From assembly GCA_019235885.1 (NCBI GenBank), contig JAFAKB010000020.1:1-64000 (forward strand): a DNA stretch of 64,000 bases. The letters are read 5' to 3'. The position numbers and the translations under genes are program-made. The notes under the pieces are model-generated. The model had not been told where the DNA came from and searched no databases. It saw only the letters and a program-made list of their open reading frames with translations. The DNA comes from Candidatus Eremiobacterota bacterium. Its GTDB lineage: Bacteria > Vulcanimicrobiota > Vulcanimicrobiia > Vulcanimicrobiales > Vulcanimicrobiaceae. This document shows positions 1 through 8,509 of the stretch, piece after piece. Position 1 is the first letter of the stretch; every line of letters starts with the position of its first letter.

Positions 1-1
1 G

Positions 2-2155
2 GCGTTCGGGCGGGCCGGGTTGTGGTCGTCGCTGGTGCTGACGGTGACGATGTACTTGAACCTGGCGTACTCGCTGGCGTACCAGACGGTGATGGAGGCG
101 CACACGCCGGGGGTGAACGCGACGGACTTGTGGCCGGCGATCTCGCACCCGGCCGCGATCGCGAACGTGCTGCTGTTCTTCTGGCTCGGTTATCTGTATC
201 TGGGCGGGGCGGAGAGTGGCGCCCTTCGACAAGCTCAGGGTGACAGCGCGGTCGTTCAGGGTGGCGCGACGGATGCGTTGAGCGCTGTTGCGGCGCGCGC
301 TCGGGCCTGGTTCGACCCGCGCGAAGGGCTCGCCGCGATGACGCGGCTCGACCGGCTGCTCGCCGCCGGTTTCACGCTGGCTTCGTTCGTGCTGTGCGTG
401 CTGTGGGTCTGGCTTCCGAACGAGAAATACTTCGACGAGATCTACTACGCGCGCGCGGGCGAGGAGTATCTCAAGAACCTCAACGTGAGCGGGTGGGGAC
501 CGTTCGAGTTCACCCACCCGCCGCTCACCAAGCTGCTGATCACGCTCTCGATGCTGCTGTTCGGCGGGTTGCACGGCGCCGGCGACACCGGCCTCGGCTG
601 GCGCTTCCTCAACGTGGTCGTCGGCGCGCTGATGGTCGGGCTGATCTACGCGTTCGCGAAGCGGCTGACGTCCTCGACGCTGTTCGCCTCGCTGGCCGCC
701 GGGATGCTCGCGCTCGACGGGTTCCACTTCGCGCAGTCGCGGATCGCGACGCCGGAGATCACCGTCGCCTGCCTCTCGCTCCTCACGTTGTACGCGTTCT
801 ACCGGTTGTGGACCGCGACCCAGGTCGCGCGGCGAGCGCGGCCGCTGAGCGCGCAGCCCGCCCGGCTCGCCTTCGCCGGCACGATGGCGATCGGCGCCGT
901 CGCCGCGGTCGGCGCGTGGTTCCTCGCGCCGCACCTCGGCCCGATCATGATGGGAACCGACTGGCTCACCGCGGCCCAGGGCGTGCTCGCCGCGTGGACG
1001 CTGGTGCTGTTCTGGCTGATCGCGCGCACCGTCGTCGTGCCGCGCGTCACCGCCGCGGCCGAGGTCTCGTACGCCGACGGAACGCGCGTGATCGACGACG
1101 GTCCTGCGCGGGCCGCCGCGACGCCGGAGGGCGAAGAGCTTCCGCTCGGCGGCAGCTCGCGCAAGCCGCTCTTCAGCGTACAAAGCGACGGCCTGAAACG
1201 AACGCTCGACCGCGAGGGAACACTGACGTTCGCGACGCCGGTCGCGACCGCAACCTATCGCGCCGACGCGACGGCGACGGTAGCCGATGCGACGGCCGGC
1301 GCCGGCGGCGCGACGGTGCTGCGCGCGGACGACGCGCGGCTATGGTGGTGTATCCTGCCGCTCGCCGGCGCTCTGCTCGCCGACTCGAAATGGAACGGGC
1401 TGTTCGACTTCGCCGTAGTTTGGTTCATCGCCGCATTGGTCGGGGCGCAGCGCTGGATTCGCCGCCCGGCCGTTTTCGGGAACCCGTACGGCGCGCCGGT
1501 CGACGTGATCGCGGCCGCGATGATCGTCGCCGGCGGCATCGTGTACGTGCTCTCGTACATCCCGTACTTCTTGCAAGGCCACGGCATCGTCGACGTCGTC
1601 GCGATGCAGCACGACATGTACCGCTACCATGCCACCCTGCGTGCCACGCACCCGTACGCCTCGCAGTGGTGGCAGTGGCCGATCATGGACAAGCCGATCC
1701 TGTACTGGGCGAAGTACACGCATACGGCGGCGGCCGGACAGCCCGACTGCTGCGTCGCGACGATCCGCGCGCTGCCGAACCCGTTCGTGTGGCTGTTCGG
1801 GCTCGTCAGCGTCCCGTACGTCGGGTGGCTGGCGTGGGCGGAGCGCAACAAAGGCTACGCGCTGCTGATCGTGGCGTACCTGTTCCAGTGGCTGCCGTGG
1901 ATCGGCTCGCCGCGGCTCGCGTTCGAGTACCACTTCTTCCCGAATCTCGCGATCATCGTGCTCGCGAACGCGATCGTGCTGCAGCGCGTCTGGAACTACG
2001 CGCGCGAGCGCGACCTGCCCTACGCGCGCTACGCGGTGTTCGCGTACGCTGCGCTTGTGCTCGCCGGCTTCGTCTACTTCTATCCGATCGTCTCGGGCGC
2101 GCCGATCACCTGGGACTCGTGGGCCCAGCACATGTGGAACCCGCACTGGATCTGA
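2..2155 (+). CDS. Dolichyl-phosphate-mannose--protein mannosyltransferase-like membrane protein (GT39 family), 5' partial
   Basis: The frame is open from base 2 and hydrophobic from the first codons, so the 5' end lies outside the window; the TTG at 20 is only the first possible start inside it. About ten membrane helices are visible, with two GT39 signatures: an acidic YFDEIYYARAG motif after the first helices (the catalytic Asp-Glu of the family) and FTHPPLTKLLI in the next segment. The C-terminus resembles the PMT four-helix domain. The family transfers mannose from polyprenyl-phosphate-mannose to secreted proteins at the outer face of the membrane. Two insertions stand out: a REP-like element near 221 read as ALRQAQGD, and a hydrophilic low-complexity stretch at about 1060-1330. 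The stop lies one base before thiL, so the two are probably co-transcribed. Confidence 0.8.
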   Translation, partial: AFGRAGLWSSLVLTVTMYLNLAYSLAYQTVMEAHTPGVNATDLWPAISHPAAIANVLLFFWLGYLYLGGAESGALRQAQGDSAVVQGGATDALSAVAARARAWFDPREGLAAMTRLDRLLAAGFTLASFVLCVLWVWLPNEKYFDEIYYARAGEEYLKNLNVSGWGPFEFTHPPLTKLLITLSMLLFGGLHGAGDTGLGWRFLNVVVGALMVGLIYAFAKRLTSSTLFASLAAGMLALDGFHFAQSRIATPEITVACLSLLTLYAFYRLWTATQVARRARPLSAQPARLAFAGTMAIGAVAAVGAWFLAPHLGPIMMGTDWLTAAQGVLAAWTLVLFWLIARTVVVPRVTAAAEVSYADGTRVIDDGPARAAATPEGEELPLGGSSRKPLFSVQSDGLKRTLDREGTLTFATPVATATYRADATATVADATAGAGGATVLRADDARLWWCILPLAGALLADSKWNGLFDFAVVWFIAALVGAQRWIRRPAVFGNPYGAPVDVIAAAMIVAGGIVYVLSYIPYFLQGHGIVDVVAMQHDMYRYHATLRATHPYASQWWQWPIMDKPILYWAKYTHTAAAGQPDCCVATIRALPNPFVWLFGLVSVPYVGWLAWAERNKGYALLIVAYLFQWLPWIGSPRLAFEYHFFPNLAIIVLANAIVLQRVWNYARERDLPYARYAVFAYAALVLAGFVYFYPIVSGAPITWDSWAQHMWNPHWI
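221..247. repeat. REP-like short repeat inside a coding region
   Basis: The core is CCCTTCGACAAGCTCAGGG followed by TGACAG. This motif, with partly palindromic CCCT...AGGG ends, recurs between genes in many unrelated high-GC bacterial genomes (general knowledge; I see a single copy in this window). Here it lies in frame in the mannosyltransferase gene, where it encodes a hydrophilic loop between two membrane segments. Confidence 0.5.
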
Positions 2156-2156
2156 G

Positions 2157-3131
2157 GTGACGGAGGACGAGCTCGTCGCGCGGATCCGCGAGCGCCTGCG
2201 CGGCGTTCCGGACGAGCGCGTGCTGATCGGGATCGGGGACGACGCGGCGGTCTGGCAGCCCTCGCGCAACAACCGCAGCGTGATCACCACCGACGCGCTG
2301 GTCGAAGGGGTCCACTTCGACCGCACGCTGATGAGCGCGCACGACGCCGGTTGGCGCGCGCTCGCCTCGAACCTCTCCGACGCCGCGGCGATGGGTGCGC
2401 GCCCCGTGCTTGCCACGGTCGCGCTGGGCTTTCCGCCGGAGACCGATCCGGACTGGCTGCTCGAGGCGTACGACGGGATCGCGGAGCTCGCAACGCGCGC
2501 ACGCTGCGCCGTCGCCGGCGGCGATCTCACGCGCGCGCCGTCGGTCTCGTTTGCAATCACGGTCGTCGGCGAAGTGCGCGCGTCGAACCTCAAGACGCGC
2601 GCCGGCGCGCGGCCCGGCGACGTCGTCGCGGTCACCGGCCCGCTCGGCGCGAGCCGAGCCGGACTGTTCGTCGCCAAAGAACGTCCCGAGCTGGCGCGCG
2701 AGCCCGCCGCGGCGGACGCGCTCGCCGCGTTCCGCACCCCGCAGCCGCGCTTGCGCGACGGCCGCTGGCTCGGCGCGTCGCGCAGCGTGCGCGCGATGAT
2801 GGACCTCTCGGACGGCCTCTCGACCGATCTCGCGCGGCTCTGCGCCGCGTCGGGCTGCGGCGCGATCGTCGAGGACGTTCCCGTTCACCCCGGCGCGCAG
2901 CACCTCGCCGAGCGCGCCGGCGCGGACGCCGAGCGCTGGGCGCTCGACGGCGGCGAGGACTTCGAGCTGCTGGTCGCGGTCGAGAAGCGCGCCTTCGCGC
3001 ACCTGGCGTCACGCTTTCGCGCGCACACCGGCCGCGCGCTGCTGCGCGTCGGCCGCATAACGGAAGAAGCCGGCGTCCGTCGCGAGGACGGCACCGGCAT
3101 CATGCCTTCAGGCTGGGACCACCTGCGCTAG
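2157..3131 (+). CDS. thiL: Thiamine-monophosphate kinase ThiL
   Basis: ThiL phosphorylates thiamine monophosphate with ATP to thiamine diphosphate, the last step of cofactor synthesis in the cytosol. At 324 residues it has normal family length. Visible motifs in order: IGIGDDAAVW near the N-terminus (metal/ATP binding), TTDALVEGVHF, NLSDAAAMGARP, AGGDLTRAP, MMDLSDGLSTDLARL and LDGGEDFELLV. The GTG start at 2157 lies one base after the stop of the mannosyltransferase; earlier in-frame codons belong to that gene. No TPP riboswitch is visible upstream. It converges on rpmB with a 33-base gap. Confidence 0.93.
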   Translation: MTEDELVARIRERLRGVPDERVLIGIGDDAAVWQPSRNNRSVITTDALVEGVHFDRTLMSAHDAGWRALASNLSDAAAMGARPVLATVALGFPPETDPDWLLEAYDGIAELATRARCAVAGGDLTRAPSVSFAITVVGEVRASNLKTRAGARPGDVVAVTGPLGASRAGLFVAKERPELAREPAAADALAAFRTPQPRLRDGRWLGASRSVRAMMDLSDGLSTDLARLCAASGCGAIVEDVPVHPGAQHLAERAGADAERWALDGGEDFELLVAVEKRAFAHLASRFRAHTGRALLRVGRITEEAGVRREDGTGIMPSGWDHLR

Positions 3132-3164
3132 CAGGGGGCTGCCAAGCTCCGGGCGTGGACGAGC

Positions 3165-3362
3165 CTAGGCGGCGCCGACCCGCTTCACGCGCTTGCTGCG
3201 CAGGCAGTTCGTGCAGACGCGGGCCGTCTTGTGCGTGCCGCGGTCGTCGACCTTGACCGACTGGAGGTTCGGCAGCCACCGCCGCTTGGTCTTGTTCATC
3301 GCGTGGCTGACGTTGTTCCCGGCCATGGGACCCTTGCCGCACACATCGCATCGCTTGGCCAT
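3165..3362 (-). CDS. rpmB: 50S ribosomal protein L28
   Basis: 65-residue basic protein beginning [21 protein letters not shown] and containing [12 protein letters not shown] and [13 protein letters not shown], the standard L28 pattern. It keeps both cysteine pairs (CDVC and CTNC), so it is the zinc-binding C+ form. It is transcribed alone from a promoter immediately upstream (3372-3400) and appears leaderless. Confidence 0.95.
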   Translation of the reverse strand: MAKRCDVCGKGPMAGNNVSHAMNKTKRRWLPNLQSVKVDDRGTHKTARVCTNCLRSKRVKRVGAA

Positions 3363-3371
3363 AACGGGCGG

Positions 3372-3400
3372 ATCGTATCAGAATCCGGGCTGCCGGACAA
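3372..3400 (-). promoter_or_regulatory. Promoter of rpmB (leaderless)
   Basis: On the minus strand TTGTCC (3400-3395) and TACGAT (3377-3372) are separated by 17 bases. The rpmB ATG lies 9 bases after the -10 box, so the transcript would start at, or a few bases before, the start codon. No Shine-Dalgarno sequence fits in between. Confidence 0.6.
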
Positions 3401-3429
3401 GGACCGAAGGCGCAAGGGGGTTTCGCTGG

Positions 3430-5760
3430 CTAGACGCGCAGCAGCTCCACGCGCCGGTTCAGCGCCTTGCCCGCCGGGGTCGCGTTCGAGGCGACCGGCC
3501 GCGTGAGGCCGTAGCCTTTCGCGCTCAGGCGGCCGCGGGCGATGCGGTAGCGCGAGACGAGGTCGTCGACCACCGCCTGCGCCCGGCGCTGCGAGAGGCC
3601 TAGGTTGTATGCGGCCCCGCCGTCCGAGTCCGTGTGCCCCTCGACCACGAAGCGCAGTCCCGAGGTCGAGCGCAACGTGTCCGCGATCTCCGCGATCACC
3701 GCTTCCGAGCGCGGTTGGATGTGCGCCGAATCGACGTCGAAGTGGATGCCGTAAAGGCGGATGCGCTTCTGCGTTGCCAGCTGCTTCTTGGCCGCTTGCG
3801 GCGGCGCCGTACCGGTGAGCGAGACCGTCGCCTGCGCGGTCTTCCCGCTGCCGTTGTCGGCGAGGACGTTCACCGCGTAGGCGCCGGGCTTTTGCGATGC
3901 CGGGACGCGAATCTGGACCGCGAGGTTTTGCGTGCCGCCCGCGATGTCGAACGCGCTCGGCGTGACGGTCGCGGGGATGTCGCCCGACGTCTTCACCGTC
4001 GTGTGCCCGCTCCAGCCTTGGTTCGCGAGCAGCTGCATCGCGACGCGAACCGTCGTCGCGGTCCCGGTGGCGAACGCCGCCTCCTGGCTCGGCTCGAGCA
4101 CGAACGACTCCGTGACGTTCTCGGAGCACGGCAGATCGGCCGGCACCGGCAGCGCGACCTCGAGCTGGCGGATTTTCGCAGGCGCATTCCTCTGATCGTC
4201 ATCCATGTCGATGCCGTCGAAGACCAGGATCCCTTTGCCGTCGACCGCGTACGCTTGCACGAAGCCGTTGACGTTCGTCGGCTTCGCGACGAAGAGGTGT
4301 CCGCACCAGTGAGGGTCCGTCGTTGCGATCGCGTTCGAGGACGCGAGGTCGTGGCCGGTGATGACGTAGCTCAGCACGTCGACGAAGTGCGCCGCGTCGT
4401 TCTTGTCGTTCGTCCCGAGCGCGTTGTTCTCGACCTGGATCATGCTGGCGCGATCGGTCTCCGGTCCGGGGCTCGCCGCTTTGAAGGGGTACGGCAACCA
4501 CGTGAAGTCCGCGCCTGCGTTGCAGGTGCCCGTTCCGATGATGAGCTTGTGTCCGGCGGCGACCCATTGCAGCAACAGCGCCGTTTGCTCGGGTGAAATC
4601 AGCTCCGTCAGCTTGCAGACGCCCCGCGTGATCACCGTCTCTTTTCCCGCCAGGGCGGCAGCATCGAGGCTCCCGGCGCCGATCGCATCGAATTCGAAGC
4701 CGCCGATCGGCGCGGGTGGATTGGCCGGATAATACGGCTCGATCGGATCCTGATCGAGCACGAGCACCTTGCGCGGTCCGTTGCCGACGCGACGGTCCAT
4801 GCAGTAGCTGGGCCGCTCCGTCGTGCGCATGAAGACGACGGAGTTGTCCCCTCCCTCGTACGAGCCTGCCATGACCGAACCGTCATCGTTGAGGACCGCG
4901 CGAATCTTCGCGGGATTCTCGTCCCCGTTCCCGGTGAACGTCGAAGTCCAGGTGCGACCGTCCCAGCGCCCGACGTACGTGCCGGTCAGCCTCGTGTTCG
5001 TGCACTCGGTCATCGTTAGCGAAGGCCCGACCGCGACGAAACGCGCGCGTGAGTCGTCCTGAATCGTACCGGTGGGGGAGAACGATCCGTTCTTGTACGG
5101 ACGCGCTTGTTCGATGTAGATGCCGGTCGGATCGAGCGGGTGCGGCGGCGGCGCCAGCGTACCGGTGGCAGAGACGCCATCGAATAGCTGGTTGGCGGTG
5201 ACGCGGACCCAGCGCGCCGCTTTTCCGAAGGCGAGCGTCTTCTTGCGCGTGGTCTCGTCCGCCGTGACGGTGCCGACGTCGCTGAAGCCGTCGGTGGCCG
5301 AGGTCGTCGACGTCGCGAAGGTCACCGTCGCGAACGGATCGCTGTCCTTGTTCTTGCCGCGCATCGCGGCCTGGAACTCCGCGATCGTCGCCGTGCCGGG
5401 CAGTTCAAAGGTGAACACGAAGGGCGGCTTGGCGTCGTCCGGCAACTCGCTGCCGACCCCGTGCGCCGCGTTCCCCAAGTTGCCGTCGTTCATGCGATCG
5501 AGCGCGGCCGGCGAGTAGCTGCGCGCGATCGTACCGTTCGCCGAGCTCAACAGGTTCGGATCGGGCGTGTCGGTCGGCACGGGCGCCGGCGTAGAGCCGG
5601 TCGTCATCGAGACGGTGGTCGTCACCTCGGCCGACGGCGCCGTGGCTGCTCCGGCCGCCGGGGTCTCGGACGCCACGGCGACCGGCGTCGGGCTCGCCGA
5701 CTCCGCGGTCGTCTGGCTCTTGCCGCTGCACGCGACGGCGAGCGGCGCCGCCAGCAGCAC
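3430..5760 (-). CDS. Secreted lipoprotein with C-terminal OmpA peptidoglycan-binding domain
   Basis: The N-terminus reads VLLAAPLAVAC-SGKSQ, a lipobox with Cys as lipid attachment site, followed by a Ser/Thr/Pro/Ala-rich linker. Residues about 75-210 resemble a discoidin-like carbohydrate-binding fold (weak assignment). The middle part is unassigned. The last 110 residues are an OmpA domain: YGIHFDVDSAHIQP, VEGHTDSDGG, LSQRRAQAVVDDL and NRRVELLRV, predicted to bind peptidoglycan. The start is uncertain: the bases upstream of GTG 5760 encode GRRFILVI, exactly what the n-region of the signal peptide should look like, but between the in-frame TAA at 5826-5824 and 5760 there is no ATG, GTG or TTG. 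A non-standard start or a sequence error is possible. Confidence 0.75.
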   Translation of the reverse strand: MLLAAPLAVACSGKSQTTAESASPTPVAVASETPAAGAATAPSAEVTTTVSMTTGSTPAPVPTDTPDPNLLSSANGTIARSYSPAALDRMNDGNLGNAAHGVGSELPDDAKPPFVFTFELPGTATIAEFQAAMRGKNKDSDPFATVTFATSTTSATDGFSDVGTVTADETTRKKTLAFGKAARWVRVTANQLFDGVSATGTLAPPPHPLDPTGIYIEQARPYKNGSFSPTGTIQDDSRARFVAVGPSLTMTECTNTRLTGTYVGRWDGRTWTSTFTGNGDENPAKIRAVLNDDGSVMAGSYEGGDNSVVFMRTTERPSYCMDRRVGNGPRKVLVLDQDPIEPYYPANPPAPIGGFEFDAIGAGSLDAAALAGKETVITRGVCKLTELISPEQTALLLQWVAAGHKLIIGTGTCNAGADFTWLPYPFKAASPGPETDRASMIQVENNALGTNDKNDAAHFVDVLSYVITGHDLASSNAIATTDPHWCGHLFVAKPTNVNGFVQAYAVDGKGILVFDGIDMDDDQRNAPAKIRQLEVALPVPADLPCSENVTESFVLEPSQEAAFATGTATTVRVAMQLLANQGWSGHTTVKTSGDIPATVTPSAFDIAGGTQNLAVQIRVPASQKPGAYAVNVLADNGSGKTAQATVSLTGTAPPQAAKKQLATQKRIRLYGIHFDVDSAHIQPRSEAVIAEIADTLRSTSGLRFVVEGHTDSDGGAAYNLGLSQRRAQAVVDDLVSRYRIARGRLSAKGYGLTRPVASNATPAGKALNRRVELLRV

Positions 5761-5914
5761 GATGACGAGGATGAACCGGCGCCCGAATGGCTCTCCCTTC
5801 GGGCAACAGCGATTGCCGCTTGGTTACCACGCGCGGCTGGGAGATTCATACGAGACGCCCGCGCGGCAAGGCGCAGGGCGTGCGCCGCCTCCTCCGGAAC
5901 GCGACGACCTGCCG

Positions 5915-7507
5915 ATGGCAGTCACCCAGCTCGACGGGCGCGCGTTCGAGAAGTTCGTCGCCGCCGGGACCTACTTCTTACGGAAGTACCGGGGCGTCCT
6001 CAACGACCTCAACGTGTTCCCCGTCCCGGACGGCGACACGGGCTCGAACATGTTCCTGACCGCCAAGGCAGCCCTCAAGGAGGCGCACCAGACCCGGACC
6101 GCCCCGCTCTCAGAGGTCGCCACGGCCGCCGCGAACGGCTCGCTGCTCGGCGCCCGCGGGAACAGCGGGGTGATCCTCTCGCAGATGCTGCGCGGCTTCG
6201 CCCACTCGGTCCGCCACCGGGACGCGATCGACACCTTTCAGCTCTCGCTCGCGATGCGCGAGGCGGTCGGCGCGGCGCGGGCCGCCTTGACCAAGCCGGT
6301 CGAGGGGACGATCCTCTCGGTCGCCGCTGCGGCCGCCGACGAGGCCTACCGGCTGGCCGTGCGCGAGCCCGACTTCTACCGGCTGGGCGATGCGGTGCTG
6401 CGGGCCGCGAACGATGCGCTCGACCGCACTCCCGAACAGCTGCCGGCCCTCAAGGAAGCCGGCGTCGTCGACGCGGGCGGCGCCGGGTTCTGCTATTTCC
6501 TCGAAGGCGCGCTGCGCTTCATTCCGGAGCAGGCCGCCCGCACGACCGCGTTCCCGCGCCGGCCGGTGCGCTCGTCCGTCTTCACCCGCCGGCAGATCGT
6601 CGGCGACAACCACTGGTGCACCGAGTTCGTGCTCGAAGACGCGACGCTCGAGGCGCACCCGCTGCGCGATCAGCTCGAGCGGCACGGCGACTCGCTGCTC
6701 GTCATAGGCGCGAAGCCGACGATCAAGGTGCATATCCACTGCGCCGACCCCGACGCGGTGCAGGCGCTCGCCGCACGGCACGGTACGGTGACGCGCTGGA
6801 AGCGCGAGGACATGGCCGAGCAGCACAACGTGCTCGTCGTCGACGCGCCGGCGAAAGCGGTCGGGATCGCGAGCGTCGTCGCGGGCGCGGGCTTCGACCG
6901 CATCGCGCGCGAGCTCGGCGCCGACGTGACGATCTCCGTCCCCGAGGGCGCGAACCCGTCGGTGCGCGATCTGCTGGTCGGCGTCAACGCCTCGCTCGCG
7001 CCGACGGTCTACCTGCTCCCGAACGATCCGAACGTCGGGCTCGCCGCGCGCGAGGTCGGCGCGCTCACCGAGAAAACCGTCGTCGTCGTGCCGACGGCCG
7101 ATCCGGTCGCGGGGCTGGCGGTGCTGCTGCGGCTCGGCGGCGCGGAGGCGCCGCTTGCGCTCGAAGATGTCACGGCGGTGCTCGCGGGGGTGCGCAGCGC
7201 GGCGGTGTTCTTCGCCGGCAAGGACGCGAGCGTCGGCGGCGTCGCGGTGCGGCAGGGTGCACCGGCCGCGTCGATCGGAAAGCGGCTGCTGAGCGCGCCG
7301 TCGCTCGACGAGGTGATCGCCGCGGCGGCGGCCGAGCTCGGCGCCGCCGAGGGCGGACTCGTCACGCTGTATTACGGCGGCGCGCAGAAAGAGCGCGACG
7401 CGCAGAAGCACGCGGCGCTGCTCGGCGAGCGTTTTGCCGGGGCGGAGGTGGAATACTACTACGGTGGCCAGCCGTCGGTCGAGTACTGGATCAGTGTCGA
7501 GCAGTAG
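5915..7507 (+). CDS. fakA: Fatty acid kinase ATP-binding subunit FakA-like (DAK2/DhaL domain)
   Basis: 530 residues, the usual size of FakA. The N-terminal DhaL domain shows NVFPVPDGDTGSNM (metal/ATP site), LLGARGNSGVILSQ and GVVDAGGAGFCYFLEG. The C-terminal half is the DegV-like domain of the family and ends GGQPSVEYWISVEQ. In the Fak system this subunit phosphorylates a fatty acid carried by a FakB protein to give acyl-phosphate. The genes for PlsX and a FakB/DegV protein follow directly, so all three steps around acyl-phosphate are encoded together. The ATG at 5915 is chosen because conserved sequence begins there (TQLDGRAFEKFVAAG). Confidence 0.88.
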   Translation: MAVTQLDGRAFEKFVAAGTYFLRKYRGVLNDLNVFPVPDGDTGSNMFLTAKAALKEAHQTRTAPLSEVATAAANGSLLGARGNSGVILSQMLRGFAHSVRHRDAIDTFQLSLAMREAVGAARAALTKPVEGTILSVAAAAADEAYRLAVREPDFYRLGDAVLRAANDALDRTPEQLPALKEAGVVDAGGAGFCYFLEGALRFIPEQAARTTAFPRRPVRSSVFTRRQIVGDNHWCTEFVLEDATLEAHPLRDQLERHGDSLLVIGAKPTIKVHIHCADPDAVQALAARHGTVTRWKREDMAEQHNVLVVDAPAKAVGIASVVAGAGFDRIARELGADVTISVPEGANPSVRDLLVGVNASLAPTVYLLPNDPNVGLAAREVGALTEKTVVVVPTADPVAGLAVLLRLGGAEAPLALEDVTAVLAGVRSAAVFFAGKDASVGGVAVRQGAPAASIGKRLLSAPSLDEVIAAAAAELGAAEGGLVTLYYGGAQKERDAQKHAALLGERFAGAEVEYYYGGQPSVEYWISVEQ

Positions 7508-8507
7508 CGAGCCGGCGCGCGGGCCGGTCCCGGTCATCGCGGTCGACGCGATGGGCGGCGACAACGCGCCGCAGGCCGTCGTCCAAGGCGCGCTCGACGC
7601 GCACCGCGACGGGCTCGGCACGATCGTGCTCGTCGGCGACCGCGCGCGGATCGAGCCGCTGCTGCACGGCGAGCGCGCGATCGAGATCGTGCACTCCGCG
7701 GCGGAAGTTCCGATGGCCATGCACGCTTCGCAAGCGGTCCGCAAGTCGCAAGGGACCTCGCTCGGCGACGCGATCGACCTCGTGCGCGAAGGCCGCGCGG
7801 ACGCCGTCGTCTCGGCCGGCAACAGCGGCGCGTTTTTGGCGATCGCGCTGATCCGGCTGCGCACGATCCCCGGCATCGCGCGGCCCGCGATCGGCGCCGT
7901 GCTCCCCGGCAAAGAAGGTCCGGTCGTGCTGTGCGACGCGGGCGCCAACGTCGACTGCCGGCCGGAGTGGCTGATGCAGTTCGGCGTGATGGGCAGCGCG
8001 TACGCGCGCGCCGCGCTCGGCATCGACGAGCCGCGCGTCGGCCTCATCTCGGTCGGCGAAGAGCCGACCAAAGGCAACGCGCAAGTCCTCGAAGCGGCGG
8101 AGCTGCTGCGCGCCGCGCCGGTGCGCTTCGTCGGCAACATCGAAGGCAAGGACATCTTGCTCAACCACGCCGACGTGGTCGTTGCCGACGGGTTCGTCGG
8201 CAACGTGATCTTGAAGACCGCCGAAGGCAGCGCGACGTACATCCGCGACGTGCTGCGCGAGTCGTTCGAGTCGGCGAACGCCGTCGGGAAGCTGGGCGGA
8301 TTGCTGAGCCGGGGCGTCTTCGCGAAGATTCGCGTGCGGCTCGACTACTCGACCTACGGCGGCGCGCCGCTGCTCGGCGTGCGCGGCAACTGCGTCGTCG
8401 CGCACGGCCGTTCCGACCGCACCGCGATCCGCAACGCGATCCGCCAGGCCGCGGCGGTGGCCTCGCACGATCTGGTCGGCTCGATCGGCGCGGCGCTGGC
8501 CGCGTGA
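7494..8507 (+). CDS. plsX: Phosphate acyltransferase PlsX
   Basis: PlsX makes acyl-phosphate from acyl-ACP, the substrate of PlsY in phospholipid synthesis. AVDAMGGDNAP opens the conserved part; VSAGNSGAFLAIA and ANVDCRPEWLMQFG are further signatures. The GTG at 7494 overlaps the end of fakA by 14 bases and gives 337 residues, normal for the family; GTG 7464 is an alternative. Tight coupling to fakA and fakB suggests that acyl-phosphate is either fed from exogenous fatty acids by FakAB or interconverted with acyl-ACP by PlsX. Confidence 0.92.
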   Translation: MSSSSEPARGPVPVIAVDAMGGDNAPQAVVQGALDAHRDGLGTIVLVGDRARIEPLLHGERAIEIVHSAAEVPMAMHASQAVRKSQGTSLGDAIDLVREGRADAVVSAGNSGAFLAIALIRLRTIPGIARPAIGAVLPGKEGPVVLCDAGANVDCRPEWLMQFGVMGSAYARAALGIDEPRVGLISVGEEPTKGNAQVLEAAELLRAAPVRFVGNIEGKDILLNHADVVVADGFVGNVILKTAEGSATYIRDVLRESFESANAVGKLGGLLSRGVFAKIRVRLDYSTYGGAPLLGVRGNCVVAHGRSDRTAIRNAIRQAAAVASHDLVGSIGAALAA

Positions 8508-8509
8508 GC

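Noticed and set aside
2157-2200. TPP riboswitch in front of thiL
   Set aside because: Only one base separates thiL from the previous gene and no THI-box sequence is visible.
1340-2737. Long minus-strand frame opposite the mannosyltransferase and thiL
   Set aside because: Arg/Ala/Ser-rich shadow typical of 70% GC DNA; both plus-strand genes have clear motifs.
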